Virus record (IMG/VR): IMGVR_UViG_3300036760_000036 | Coordinates: 1-49,532 of that record | Strand: one strand, 5' to 3' | DNA length: 49,532 bases | Source of the DNA: a virus | Part shown: positions 24,612 to 33,072 of the stretch, piece by piece | How positions within the stretch are numbered: position 1 is the stretch's first letter | How the letters are laid out: every line of letters begins with the position of its first letter | Notes under the pieces: model-generated | What the model was told of the DNA's origin: nothing | The model's database searches: none | The model's input: the letters and a program-made list of their open reading frames with translations, nothing else | Made by a program: the position numbers and the translations under genes

Positions 24612-25709
24612 ATGGCAATAGACGGTAAAAAACTCAAGGACGCCCTCGCCAAAGCCAAGAATGTCGGTTTGGTTGAGGAGGCATTCACAATTGAAGATTG
24701 TGAACTTGTCCTTCGTAATCTTAGGCAGGACGAGTACAACTCTATCCTACAAGATTGCGATGGTCTTGACGGTATGGCGTACTTGAATGCCTACCAGCGG
24801 GGGCACATTGCGCGTTCGATAGTGTCTCTCAATGGGGTTGATCTCCGTGACACTGCTTTCGTAGAGGTTGATGAGGACGACCCTAAGAGGCCGGGTCAAA
24901 CTAAAACTGTGAAGCACGAGCTGCATGCGTATCTGAACAAACAGGTACTTGGTACATGGGGCAAGGAGGCTATATTCACAGCTTTCCGTAAGTTTGGTGA
25001 CGTGGTTGGAGCGGCTGAGATCAAGGCTAAGCAGGGCGTAACCTTTGTTCTTTCCGATGAGCGGGATGAGGACAAGTATCGGAGGTTGCTGTTGGAAGCA
25101 CAGGAGTGCGAGGAGGCCATGCCGCAGTCTATGGTGACTTCGATTTTGGATGAGCTTGGGCTCATGCGGAAATCCACTGCTGACGAAATCAAGGCAGCGA
25201 TGACCAAGACCGATGAGTTGGCCAGGGCACAAGCCGCTGCTGATCAAGCCGCTGCTGATCAAGCCGCTGCTGATCAAGCCGCTGCTGCGGCAGAAGCCGC
25301 TATTCAGCAAGCCTCTGCTGATCAAGCCGCTGCTGCGGCAGAAGCCGCTATTCAGCAAGCCGCTGCTGATCAAGCCGCTGCTGATCAAGCCCGCCCGTCT
25401 GCGGGTCGTCCCATGGATCCACATTTGACCCTACAACAGGTGATCGCATCTCGTACGCCGGTACCGGTGGTGGCAGCACAGGCATCTCAAGACACGTCAC
25501 CTGCATTGAAGCGTGGGGCTGAGATTGCCGCTTTGGAAGGGGCTGCCGACAGTCATGGTTTGATCGAAGTGTACCGCCCTGATCAACCGCAGGGGCCTGT
25601 GGAGGTACGCAAACGAGAGCCCTTTGATGCGTCGGGTTTGGCTACGATTCTGGATAAACCCCCTTCTGCCGGTATCAACCCAAGATTTAAGCCTCAACCC
25701 AAGATCTAG
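24612..25709 (+). CDS. Tail assembly chaperone-like protein with AAADQ repeats
   Basis: A 365-residue protein. ATG 24612 is chosen because GAGGA precedes it by five bases; two ATGs just upstream (24600, 24606) are in frame but lie inside the hairpin. The N-terminal 200 residues are helical (FTIEDCELVLRNLRQDEYNS, KHELHAYLNKQVLGTWGKEA), typical of the gene pair placed before tape measure genes in myoviruses. Such proteins bind the tape measure during tail assembly. Residues 208-260 are an Ala/Gln/Asp repeat tract. The C-terminus is Pro-rich and probably unstructured. No programmed slip site into the next gene was found. Confidence 0.6.
   Translation: MAIDGKKLKDALAKAKNVGLVEEAFTIEDCELVLRNLRQDEYNSILQDCDGLDGMAYLNAYQRGHIARSIVSLNGVDLRDTAFVEVDEDDPKRPGQTKTVKHELHAYLNKQVLGTWGKEAIFTAFRKFGDVVGAAEIKAKQGVTFVLSDERDEDKYRRLLLEAQECEEAMPQSMVTSILDELGLMRKSTADEIKAAMTKTDELARAQAAADQAAADQAAADQAAAAAEAAIQQASADQAAAAAEAAIQQAAADQAAADQARPSAGRPMDPHLTLQQVIASRTPVPVVAAQASQDTSPALKRGAEIAALEGAADSHGLIEVYRPDQPQGPVEVRKREPFDASGLATILDKPPSAGINPRFKPQPKI
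25230..25391 (+). repeat. Tandem 15-bp / 48-bp coding repeat (AAADQ tract)
   Basis: The 15-base unit GCCGCTGCTGATCAA recurs at both ends of the tract. A 48-base unit containing GCGGCAGAAGCCGCTATTCA is present twice, starting near 25272 and 25320, with few differences. It encodes AAADQ and AAAAAEAAIQQA repeats, likely a helical spacer prone to length change by recombination. Confidence 0.85.
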
Positions 25710-25714
25710 GCTGT

Positions 25715-26992
25715 ATGTCAGAGGCAGCACAGGCACAGGCGTACGAGGCGGAGCAGACAAGGTTACGTGCTGAGCACGACGGGTCTCAGGCCATCCACAT
25801 CACGGCTCCTAAAGAGCCGGAGGTTAACCTAGAGGTCTATCGGGACGTTGAATTTGTGCTCTATCGCGGGTTTATCACGGTAGCTGCCGAGATAAACGAT
25901 GTGTACTTCGTGTTCAAGAGCTTGAATCACCACGAGTTCGAGCTGCTTAGGTTAGGGGGCGGCCTAAGGGGCAATCGCGTCACAGCTAAGTTTTGGTCCA
26001 CCTTCTTGGCTTATGGCGTGTTCATGGTTGACGGTATCAACATTCTTTCGGAGCGCTCTAAGTGGCTTCCTAAGTTAGCTGAGTTGTTTGAGACGTTGCC
26101 CAAAGAAGCCAGAGCTATGATTGTTCGGCACGTGAGTAACGTGAATCGCCGGTCTTCTAACGCTGTGATCCTTACTGAGGCGTACGCGATGGAATCGGTG
26201 TCCCGGTACCGTTGGATGCAAACTAAAGGTTTGGATTTGACCTCGACTGCCGTAACGGGCCTAGAGGGCACCCAACACCTGGGCCTCAATTGGGCACAGC
26301 AACTTTGGAGAGCCGTCAACCACGCTGAGGACAGGAATGAGCAGCACGAGCGGGAGTGGGAGAACTCTAAATTTGTAGGGTCCTGCTTCGCTGGTAAGGG
26401 TATCACAAAGGTCTACAACCAGGACAACGAGCGTAGGCGTAAGGACAAGGAAGAACGCCTGGCCCGTAAAGACAAACTTCTTCGGGAGGTCGTTTTAGGC
26501 GAAAGACCTGATTCTAACGTTACTATGACCCCCGGTGCTGTGGTTACGTCCGCCAGTACGGTTGAGGAACTGGCTTCTCAGCTAGAGAAGGATCTTCGTG
26601 GGGATAAGGATTGGCACGATCAGGTGATCGATGCCCACGAGACGAAGATCCGAGATCAGTACAATGCGCGTCGGAATCAGATTGAAGTCGTGGCAAAAGA
26701 GAATGCTATTCAGTTTGGCGACCATGATGTCGTGGGTGGTTCCGACATGCAAGGTATAACACCCGGTGAGGTAGGTAGGCGGGTAGAGCGCCGCAAACAG
26801 CTTCAAGCTCAAGAGGCTGGTAGACGGCAGGTGTACCCGGAGATCCATGACGGTAAGACTCAAGACTTTTTACAGCGATGGGAACTGGGCCCAGATGCGG
26901 CAGTTTCTACTACAGATCGCGATACAGCACAGGCTACTTCGTTACCTGCGACTGTAGCCCCTCGGACCCCACCGTTCAGAAGAAAGACATGA
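25715..26992 (+). CDS. Second tail-assembly-region protein upstream of tape measure
   Basis: A 425-residue protein. ATG 25715 is five bases after the previous stop, with only a weak ribosome binding site, so coupled translation is likely. Residues 40-130 are a mixed fold (YRDVEFVLYRGFITVAAEIN, then SLNHHEFELLRLGGGLRG). Residues 200-260 contain RAVNHAEDRNEQHEREWEN, KFVGSCFAGKGITKVYNQ and a very basic helix. That combination is seen in proteins encoded just before tape measure genes in large myoviruses. The C-terminal third is charged and low complexity. Probable chaperone or tape-measure partner, by position. Confidence 0.55.
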   Translation: MSEAAQAQAYEAEQTRLRAEHDGSQAIHITAPKEPEVNLEVYRDVEFVLYRGFITVAAEINDVYFVFKSLNHHEFELLRLGGGLRGNRVTAKFWSTFLAYGVFMVDGINILSERSKWLPKLAELFETLPKEARAMIVRHVSNVNRRSSNAVILTEAYAMESVSRYRWMQTKGLDLTSTAVTGLEGTQHLGLNWAQQLWRAVNHAEDRNEQHEREWENSKFVGSCFAGKGITKVYNQDNERRRKDKEERLARKDKLLREVVLGERPDSNVTMTPGAVVTSASTVEELASQLEKDLRGDKDWHDQVIDAHETKIRDQYNARRNQIEVVAKENAIQFGDHDVVGGSDMQGITPGEVGRRVERRKQLQAQEAGRRQVYPEIHDGKTQDFLQRWELGPDAAVSTTDRDTAQATSLPATVAPRTPPFRRKT

Positions 26993-26995
26993 TCC

Positions 26996-29900
26996 GTGGC
27001 TATTGAAAAACCAGAAGTAGTCAACTTCAAGTTTGCGGTCGATTCTCAGACCGCGATCTCGCAAGCCACTAAATTTCAGAAGGAGTTGACCAAGAAACTC
27101 AAGGTGGTTGAGAGGAATGAGAAGGATCTGAACAAGGGCCTTACTCAGTATCTTTACAGGATGGGTCGGGTCAAGCAAGTGGTGGGCCCTGTCTTGCAGA
27201 AGGAGTTGAAATCCCGCAAAGCGATTAGGGACGTAATTGCGTCCACTAACTTGTCGTTTGCTGAAGTTGTGAAGACAGCTAAGCAGACTTTGGCGGTCGT
27301 TACTGAACTAAAGACGCGACAGACCAACGCAGAGAAGGAGTTGAAGTCCCTTAGAGAGGACGATTACGCCCTTGGTCAGAAGCAGCTTGCGAACCAGAAG
27401 CGCGGGTTGCGTGTTGATGAGGCCGCTATAGCGGCCTCAAAGAGTAAGGTGGCGGCGGCTGAGGCAAACGTCGAGTCCGTCATGGAGATGGTTCGAGCCC
27501 AGGAAGTCGCTCTGAAGGGGGCTGAAAGCATCCTCAGTGTCAAGAAGCAGGAGTTAGCGACCCTCAGAGAACTTGAAGCATCTGGGGAGAGCATGGCAGA
27601 GCCCCACCAGGATTTGGAAAAGAGTGTGAATATACAGGGCCTGACTGATGCACTCAAGGCGTCTGGGGAGGACTTGTCAGAACCATTTAGGGCTTTCGCC
27701 TCAAAGGACTTGCCGGGGATCTTTGTAGGGTTGGGCAGGGTGTTTGGAAAAACCGTTTCCAAGCTAGACCTTATCGGTAAGATGCATACCGCTGCCAAGA
27801 AAGAAGAAGCCACGGGTGGCGACCCAGCGATGAAGGGCGTTATCGGGGTTATCGGTAAGCTTGCGTCCAGTATCGCCCCCGTGCTTAAGGGGATTAGTAC
27901 GATGCTCCCCATGCTGGGTATGATTGGTGGGGTTATCATGGGCATTGTTAAATTCCTCCTGGGTGCGGAAGCAGCCATGAAGGATTTCCAGAAGGAAATT
28001 CTGTCTACTTCTGGTAGCGCCGATTTCTTGGCCGGTAGCATGGGTAATGTAGGCTTGGGTGCCGCTGCGGCCGAGAAGGCTATGGGTGTGGCTTATGACG
28101 AGGCTTCACGTCTGGTCAACGTGCAGCGAGGCATCACCAAGGAAATGACCTCATCTTTTCAGTCTCAGCTCGGGGCTGAGGGTGTGACTCTTTCGATGCT
28201 CAACGATCAAATCGCGAAGGTCCCAAAAGAAGTGAGTAAGCTGTCCGGTGGGCTATCAGGCCTCAACGACGTGATGTGGACTAGCGTTGCATACTCTAGG
28301 AATTGGGGCGTTAGTTTGAGTGAACTTACTCAACTTCAAGGGGAGCTTACCAGCGAAGTAGGGATGAGCCTAACCAGCCTCACTGTGGAGTATGAACGCC
28401 TAACGCAGGGTGCGGCTGAGGCTGGGATGGCGAGCAACAAGTTCTTTGGGATCATCAAAAGCTTTTCCACAGACTTGTCCCTGTTTGCCCTACGCATGGT
28501 TGACGTCACCACAGCGCTCACTGCTATGGGCAAGGTGATGAATCCTCGGGACTCAGCAAAGTTCCTTCGCACACTCACCGATTTCGGTAAGGGCGATGTC
28601 TTAGATAACTTGAAAACAGTCATGTTGGCTGGTGAGGGTAAAGCCAGGGGTATCGCTCAGAAGGGGTTATCCAGCAGGGTTGAAAGTACCGTAAGCGACC
28701 TGGGGGCCAAAGTTGATCCTGCCTCCATGTTAGCCCTGAAAGATGCTATCTCTAAGGGGGACACCAAAGGGATGTCCGGTTTGTTGGCCACACTTGGGGA
28801 TAAGATCACATCCGACCAACGTGGGGCCTTGGAACGACTCGCCATTAATCAGGGTCGCCTAAACACTAAGAACTCTATTGATCTGGCCATGGTCATTAAA
28901 GATCAGGGTCCTGGGGAGAACATGGCGTTACTTGAGGCCCTGGCTCAGAAGAACTTCGGCACACCTCTGGCGAAACTTTCGGGCACTCAGATCATTGCTT
29001 TCAAGGGGATGACGGGTCAGAGCGAGGACATGATAACTCAGATGGCTCTCATGTCTGGGAGTTTGGAGATTACGCGGGAGACCCTTGCCAAAAAGTTGGA
29101 AAAGGGTCTGTCTTTGACGGTCAAAGAGACCGCTCAACTGAAGAAGCTGAGCGGTCTTACTGGGAAAGCCGCCACTGCTGCTAACGTGCGTGGTGCAGAT
29201 GATCAGGATATCTACAACAGCTTCACTCAAGGCCAGCAAGATCTGCTCAAAGCCTCGGCAAAAACAAAGGAGTTCCAAGACGCTACTGCACACCTTACCG
29301 TGAGCACTCTAGATGAGTTCTCCATCTTGGTAGAGAATCTCCTGACCAAGATTTTCACCTCCCTCAAGAAAATTGCTGACAGCCCGATGTTTGGTGGGAA
29401 GAGTGATGCGGATGTCAAGGGTGAGAAAATCCAAGCTGGCTTAGAGAAATCTAAAAACACAGAACTCATGAGTGCCTGGAAGGCATCCGGGGAGGACGCG
29501 GCGAAGTACCAGAAGGATGCGTTGTCTAAAGTGGTCTTGCCTGCACTCGCGGACAAAATGAGTGCGAGTAGCGAGGACGATAAAGCGGCTATTGTGGCAG
29601 CCCTTGAGGATGCCGTTGCGGATAGCAGCACAAATAGGACCATAGCGGGACACGGCTTCACTAACACAAAGAAGCAATCCACTGCTGATATCGAGGCGTC
29701 CGAAGCAAAGCTGGGTCGGAAATTGACCGCTGATGAGATGGCCACGAAGTTGGCCTACTACTTAGATCAGACGGATTACGTCGCAGTCATGGAGAGGCTG
29801 ACAAAGGCCACTGAGGAGGCTGCTGATGGTGCCGCCGCTCCCAAGGCCGCCCCTACTGCCCCCAAGGCCGCCCCCACCACAAGCGTGTGGTCGGATATGG

Positions 29901-30544
29901 CGAGTGGCGTGGCTGACTTCTTTGGGGGTGATGCCCCCAAAGAGGCCCCAAAGGCCTCTCCTGCCGCCTCTCCTGCCGCCTCTCCTGCCGTTGCCGCCCT
30001 TGCCACCGTCCCCGCTACCCCCGCTGATGTGGAGGCTACTACGGCGGCTGTGGGGGGTGTGACGGACACCCTCAAGAGGGGTATTCCGATTGAGAAGAGC
30101 ACAGTTGACAAGATGGGTGGAGCCACCCTTGAGGCTATCCGCACGGGTTTGTTCGAGTATTACATGTACAAAGATTTGGACCAAAAGGTTGTGGCTCAGG
30201 GCCTGAGAGGCGGTGCCTTTAGTCCCGGTAGCTTTGGGTCAGGTGTTGTAGGCGGTGCCACAACTATGGGGAGCCCTCAAGCTGCGTTGGGTAAGATGCT
30301 GTCGCCTAACGCGGACGGTGGTCTTGTAACGAGTATCGCCAATGGTATAGCTAACGTCCGTTCGGCCCCAGGTGAAGGTTTGGCATCGGTGGGCACCGGA
30401 GAGCGGATCACTCCCGCAGGTGGCCGTGGTGGTGGCGGGAACCTGAAGGTCGAGCTGGAGTTGAAGGGCGACCTGCGGCGTTTCATTGACGCTCGTGTGG
30501 TTGAGGGCGCTGCGGAGCATGACCGTAATAAGCGGTTGCGCTGA
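26996..30544 (+). CDS. Tape measure protein
   Basis: A 1182-residue protein with a GTG start, three bases after the previous stop. The N-terminal 260 residues are long coiled coil. A strongly hydrophobic segment at about 280-328 (VIGVIGKLASSIAPVLKGIS, then LPMLGMIGGVIMGIVKFLLG) is typical of tape measure proteins, which set tail length and help channel formation during injection. The centre is helical. Residues 940-1020 form an Ala/Pro/Lys-rich linker with KAAPTAPKAAPT and APKASPAASPAASPA. The C-terminus is Gly-rich then basic. It is the longest helical protein of the window and sits between chaperone-like and baseplate genes. Confidence 0.88.
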   Translation: MAIEKPEVVNFKFAVDSQTAISQATKFQKELTKKLKVVERNEKDLNKGLTQYLYRMGRVKQVVGPVLQKELKSRKAIRDVIASTNLSFAEVVKTAKQTLAVVTELKTRQTNAEKELKSLREDDYALGQKQLANQKRGLRVDEAAIAASKSKVAAAEANVESVMEMVRAQEVALKGAESILSVKKQELATLRELEASGESMAEPHQDLEKSVNIQGLTDALKASGEDLSEPFRAFASKDLPGIFVGLGRVFGKTVSKLDLIGKMHTAAKKEEATGGDPAMKGVIGVIGKLASSIAPVLKGISTMLPMLGMIGGVIMGIVKFLLGAEAAMKDFQKEILSTSGSADFLAGSMGNVGLGAAAAEKAMGVAYDEASRLVNVQRGITKEMTSSFQSQLGAEGVTLSMLNDQIAKVPKEVSKLSGGLSGLNDVMWTSVAYSRNWGVSLSELTQLQGELTSEVGMSLTSLTVEYERLTQGAAEAGMASNKFFGIIKSFSTDLSLFALRMVDVTTALTAMGKVMNPRDSAKFLRTLTDFGKGDVLDNLKTVMLAGEGKARGIAQKGLSSRVESTVSDLGAKVDPASMLALKDAISKGDTKGMSGLLATLGDKITSDQRGALERLAINQGRLNTKNSIDLAMVIKDQGPGENMALLEALAQKNFGTPLAKLSGTQIIAFKGMTGQSEDMITQMALMSGSLEITRETLAKKLEKGLSLTVKETAQLKKLSGLTGKAATAANVRGADDQDIYNSFTQGQQDLLKASAKTKEFQDATAHLTVSTLDEFSILVENLLTKIFTSLKKIADSPMFGGKSDADVKGEKIQAGLEKSKNTELMSAWKASGEDAAKYQKDALSKVVLPALADKMSASSEDDKAAIVAALEDAVADSSTNRTIAGHGFTNTKKQSTADIEASEAKLGRKLTADEMATKLAYYLDQTDYVAVMERLTKATEEAADGAAAPKAAPTAPKAAPTTSVWSDMASGVADFFGGDAPKEAPKASPAASPAASPAVAALATVPATPADVEATTAAVGGVTDTLKRGIPIEKSTVDKMGGATLEAIRTGLFEYYMYKDLDQKVVAQGLRGGAFSPGSFGSGVVGGATTMGSPQAALGKMLSPNADGGLVTSIANGIANVRSAPGEGLASVGTGERITPAGGRGGGGNLKVELELKGDLRRFIDARVVEGAAEHDRNKRLR

Positions 30545-30555
30545 GAGGTACTGCG

Positions 30556-31305
30556 ATGCCCCACATTCCTTCCCCTAACCCAGATACTGACTTGTTGCAG
30601 GTTCCGTCCACGAACCCCAACTATCAGCACGGTCTTGAGCAGCGGAAGTCCTACATCCCAATGGCCTTCCAAATAACCAGCCCGCTCAACAACCGGCGAT
30701 GCCTGTTGCCGCATGCCTTGGTGATGCACATCAACCCGCAGACCTTTACGGAGAACCACTCTAAGAAAGTTGAACGAATCCAGACTCGGGGCGGCTTCGT
30801 GGAGCAACACTGGGGGGACGATTTGACCGCTATCTCTGCTGATGGCTCGACCGGCGCGTTCATGAACATATCTACGGGGCTGTCCTCAGTGCTGCGCCAC
30901 AAGACTATCGCATGGGATCGCTACCGAGATCTGCATGATCTCTACCGCAACAACGGGAGCGTTTACGACCCCTACGGCAACATCGTGCTGCAAGGCAACG
31001 TGATGCTGCTTTTTGATCGCGGCACGTACATCGGGTATTTCCGATCCTTTGATGTGACCGAAACAGACGACCAACCCTTCACTTTTAAGGTGTCTTGGAC
31101 GTTTAAGGTCGAAGAAGAGTTGATGAAGATCCCAGGGCTCAGTCGAGATCCTTCGGCAAGGGGTAAGACTAACTATGAGAACGCCCCTAACTTCCAACAG
31201 ACGAACAACAATGTTGCCAATAGTGTTGTTGAGGTGCCTAGGAATGTGAGTGTGGACTTCGGGGTTTTCGGTCCGGCAGGCGAAGTTGGCAATGGGGTCG
31301 AGTAA
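30556..31305 (+). CDS. Baseplate protein with NPQ-type domain
   Basis: A 249-residue protein, GAGAGGT before ATG. Core motif series: LVMHINPQTFTENHSKKVER, then GGFVEQHWGDDLTAISADGS, LHDLYRNNG, and LLFDRGTYIGYFRSFDVTETDDQPFTFKVSWTF. The same series occurs in the C-terminal half of the next gene product (NPQSFQVTAEK, IVEHWGDN, LWLIYKNNG, YIGSFDSFTLTETDSAPFTL). The two proteins are thus paralogous in this domain. This type of protein sits directly after tape measure genes in myoviruses and belongs to the tail tip or baseplate hub. Confidence 0.7.
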   Translation: MPHIPSPNPDTDLLQVPSTNPNYQHGLEQRKSYIPMAFQITSPLNNRRCLLPHALVMHINPQTFTENHSKKVERIQTRGGFVEQHWGDDLTAISADGSTGAFMNISTGLSSVLRHKTIAWDRYRDLHDLYRNNGSVYDPYGNIVLQGNVMLLFDRGTYIGYFRSFDVTETDDQPFTFKVSWTFKVEEELMKIPGLSRDPSARGKTNYENAPNFQQTNNNVANSVVEVPRNVSVDFGVFGPAGEVGNGVE

Positions 31306-31311
31306 CAGGCA

Positions 31312-33072
31312 ATGGTCACAAAGAAGCGGATAGCTCAAGACATAGAAGATACAGCGGATTTTTACGAACCCGCTGTGTACGAGCTATTGTCGTTCTACCA
31401 GGCTCTTGAGACTCAGCCAGAACCGCTTGACGGGCAATTCATTCCTTTATCCGGGGTACAATTCCGAAGCCCTAAAGACGTCAATGTGATGGCGGTCGGA
31501 TTCGTCCCTCCGAGTTCTGACGTTACAGGGAGAATCCTGGATCGCTCCGCTTCTGTACGATCTCTAGACAGTACCTTCGTAGCTGAAGGCCCCGATGTAG
31601 GTCTTGAGGCTGAAGATGAGGTAGCGGATACCGACGAACCCACTTCGGTTAAAGCTGGGGCAGGGTTAGTGCCAACTGGTAAGATAAGCTCCCCCTTTAG
31701 TAATCCAGGTTCCCTCAGGTTGATCCAACCTGGTCCTGCAAAACGTCACGCTGGTATAGACATTCGAGCGGAACTTGGGGCTGACGTTCGTGCAGCGGCG
31801 GATGGTACGGTGGTGACCGTTGCTCCGGATGGTGTTCGGGACCGCTACGGTAACTGTGTCTTGATCGAGCATGCGGATGGCCGCGTCACTGTCTACGGTC
31901 ACTTGAAAGGGTTTGCGCCCGGTCTTTCGGCAGGTAAAAAAGTCGTTGGTGGTGAGGTTATTGGGTACGTGGGTACTACTCATTTGCCTGGGCCTCCGGT
32001 GGCACCCCATCTGCATTTTGAGGTGCTTGAGAAGAATGTACCAGGAGGGCCTGGTACCCCACGCCCTCAGCCTTTAGCAGCGGGAGCAGCGGATAAAATC
32101 AATGCCCCAGACTTATTGCGGCCAGCTCGCATCTCTCCTGAGGTCTGGCTTAAGCTACAGGGCCGATCGGTTTCCGACACCAAGGACACTTCTACGGCAC
32201 CCGTTGTGCAAGTGCCGTTCGTCTCCGACAGTGAGCCTGCAACGAATTGGGTAGAGCTGGGGGCCATAAGTGCTAATGAGGCCAGCAAGACTACCTCACA
32301 GGTTGCTGCCAAATCCCTCAGAACTGATGAATTGGAAGGGTCCTTTCTAGAGCAACAACGGGTCATGATCAATCAGATGCGGCAAGCCCTCGAACTGATG
32401 GCTAGGACACCACCGCTACGAATGTTGGTCAACCCGCAGTCTTTCCAAGTCACAGCCGAGAAACTCATATCGGACGGTAACTGGGGGAGGAACGGCCCTA
32501 TTGTCGAACACTGGGGCGACAACCAGGACAAGATCGAGGCTTCGGGTAAAGTTGCCGCGTTCTTCGCTCAAGACGCCAATAACCCAACTGGCCCTGGGCT
32601 TAGTCGAACGGCTCGACAGTTCTCTAAGAGCTACCAGAATCTCTTATCCCTGTGGCTCATATACAAGAATAACGGAGGGATCTGGTTTCCAGACCCCCTT
32701 GTGCCGGGAAACTCCAGGGCTAAGAACCTGTCGGTTGTCGGCTCAATCTACCTCTACTACGACAAGATTTTGTACATAGGGTCCTTCGACTCCTTCACCC
32801 TAACTGAGACCGATTCAGCTCCTTTCACATTGGAGTATTCTTTTTCGTTCACCGTGCGTTCGTGGTACCTATTGGACCATTTTGAGGACAACCAGTACAT
32901 GTACGGTAAGCCCACTGTGCCCTCCGTTCCTACCAGTGCTGGGGGCAACCCACTCATGGCTGGGAACACTGCACCTCAACCTAGCCCGAATGTGGCGTTA
33001 CCGCCTCCTGCGTTACCGTCCGATGATGGCTTGGGTCCAGTAGGGCCCAACGACTTTACCGGGGCTGGCTGA
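31312..33072 (+). CDS. Baseplate protein fused to an M23 (LytM-type) peptidase: tail-associated lysin
   Basis: A 586-residue protein. Residues 125-245 form an M23 metallopeptidase with zinc ligands H146 and D150 (RHAGID), H197 (YGHL) and the HLH pair H233/H235 (APHLHFEV). M23 enzymes cut peptide cross-links in peptidoglycan, so the protein likely opens the cell wall during injection. Residues 355-530 repeat the domain of the preceding gene product. The first 120 residues are an acidic linker with no known fold, and the C-terminus is Pro-rich. The stop codon overlaps the next ATG (TGATG). All metal ligands are intact. Confidence 0.85.
   Translation: MVTKKRIAQDIEDTADFYEPAVYELLSFYQALETQPEPLDGQFIPLSGVQFRSPKDVNVMAVGFVPPSSDVTGRILDRSASVRSLDSTFVAEGPDVGLEAEDEVADTDEPTSVKAGAGLVPTGKISSPFSNPGSLRLIQPGPAKRHAGIDIRAELGADVRAAADGTVVTVAPDGVRDRYGNCVLIEHADGRVTVYGHLKGFAPGLSAGKKVVGGEVIGYVGTTHLPGPPVAPHLHFEVLEKNVPGGPGTPRPQPLAAGAADKINAPDLLRPARISPEVWLKLQGRSVSDTKDTSTAPVVQVPFVSDSEPATNWVELGAISANEASKTTSQVAAKSLRTDELEGSFLEQQRVMINQMRQALELMARTPPLRMLVNPQSFQVTAEKLISDGNWGRNGPIVEHWGDNQDKIEASGKVAAFFAQDANNPTGPGLSRTARQFSKSYQNLLSLWLIYKNNGGIWFPDPLVPGNSRAKNLSVVGSIYLYYDKILYIGSFDSFTLTETDSAPFTLEYSFSFTVRSWYLLDHFEDNQYMYGKPTVPSVPTSAGGNPLMAGNTAPQPSPNVALPPPALPSDDGLGPVGPNDFTGAG

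Noticed and set aside
25230-25391. CRISPR-like repeat array
   Set aside because: Repeats are directly adjacent, in frame and coding; there are no unique spacers.
24612-26992. Programmed frameshift joining the two chaperone-like genes
   Set aside because: The second frame is closed by TAA at 25688-25690, leaving only about 18 bases of overlap, and no X-XXY-YYZ slip site lies there. They are best read as separate genes.
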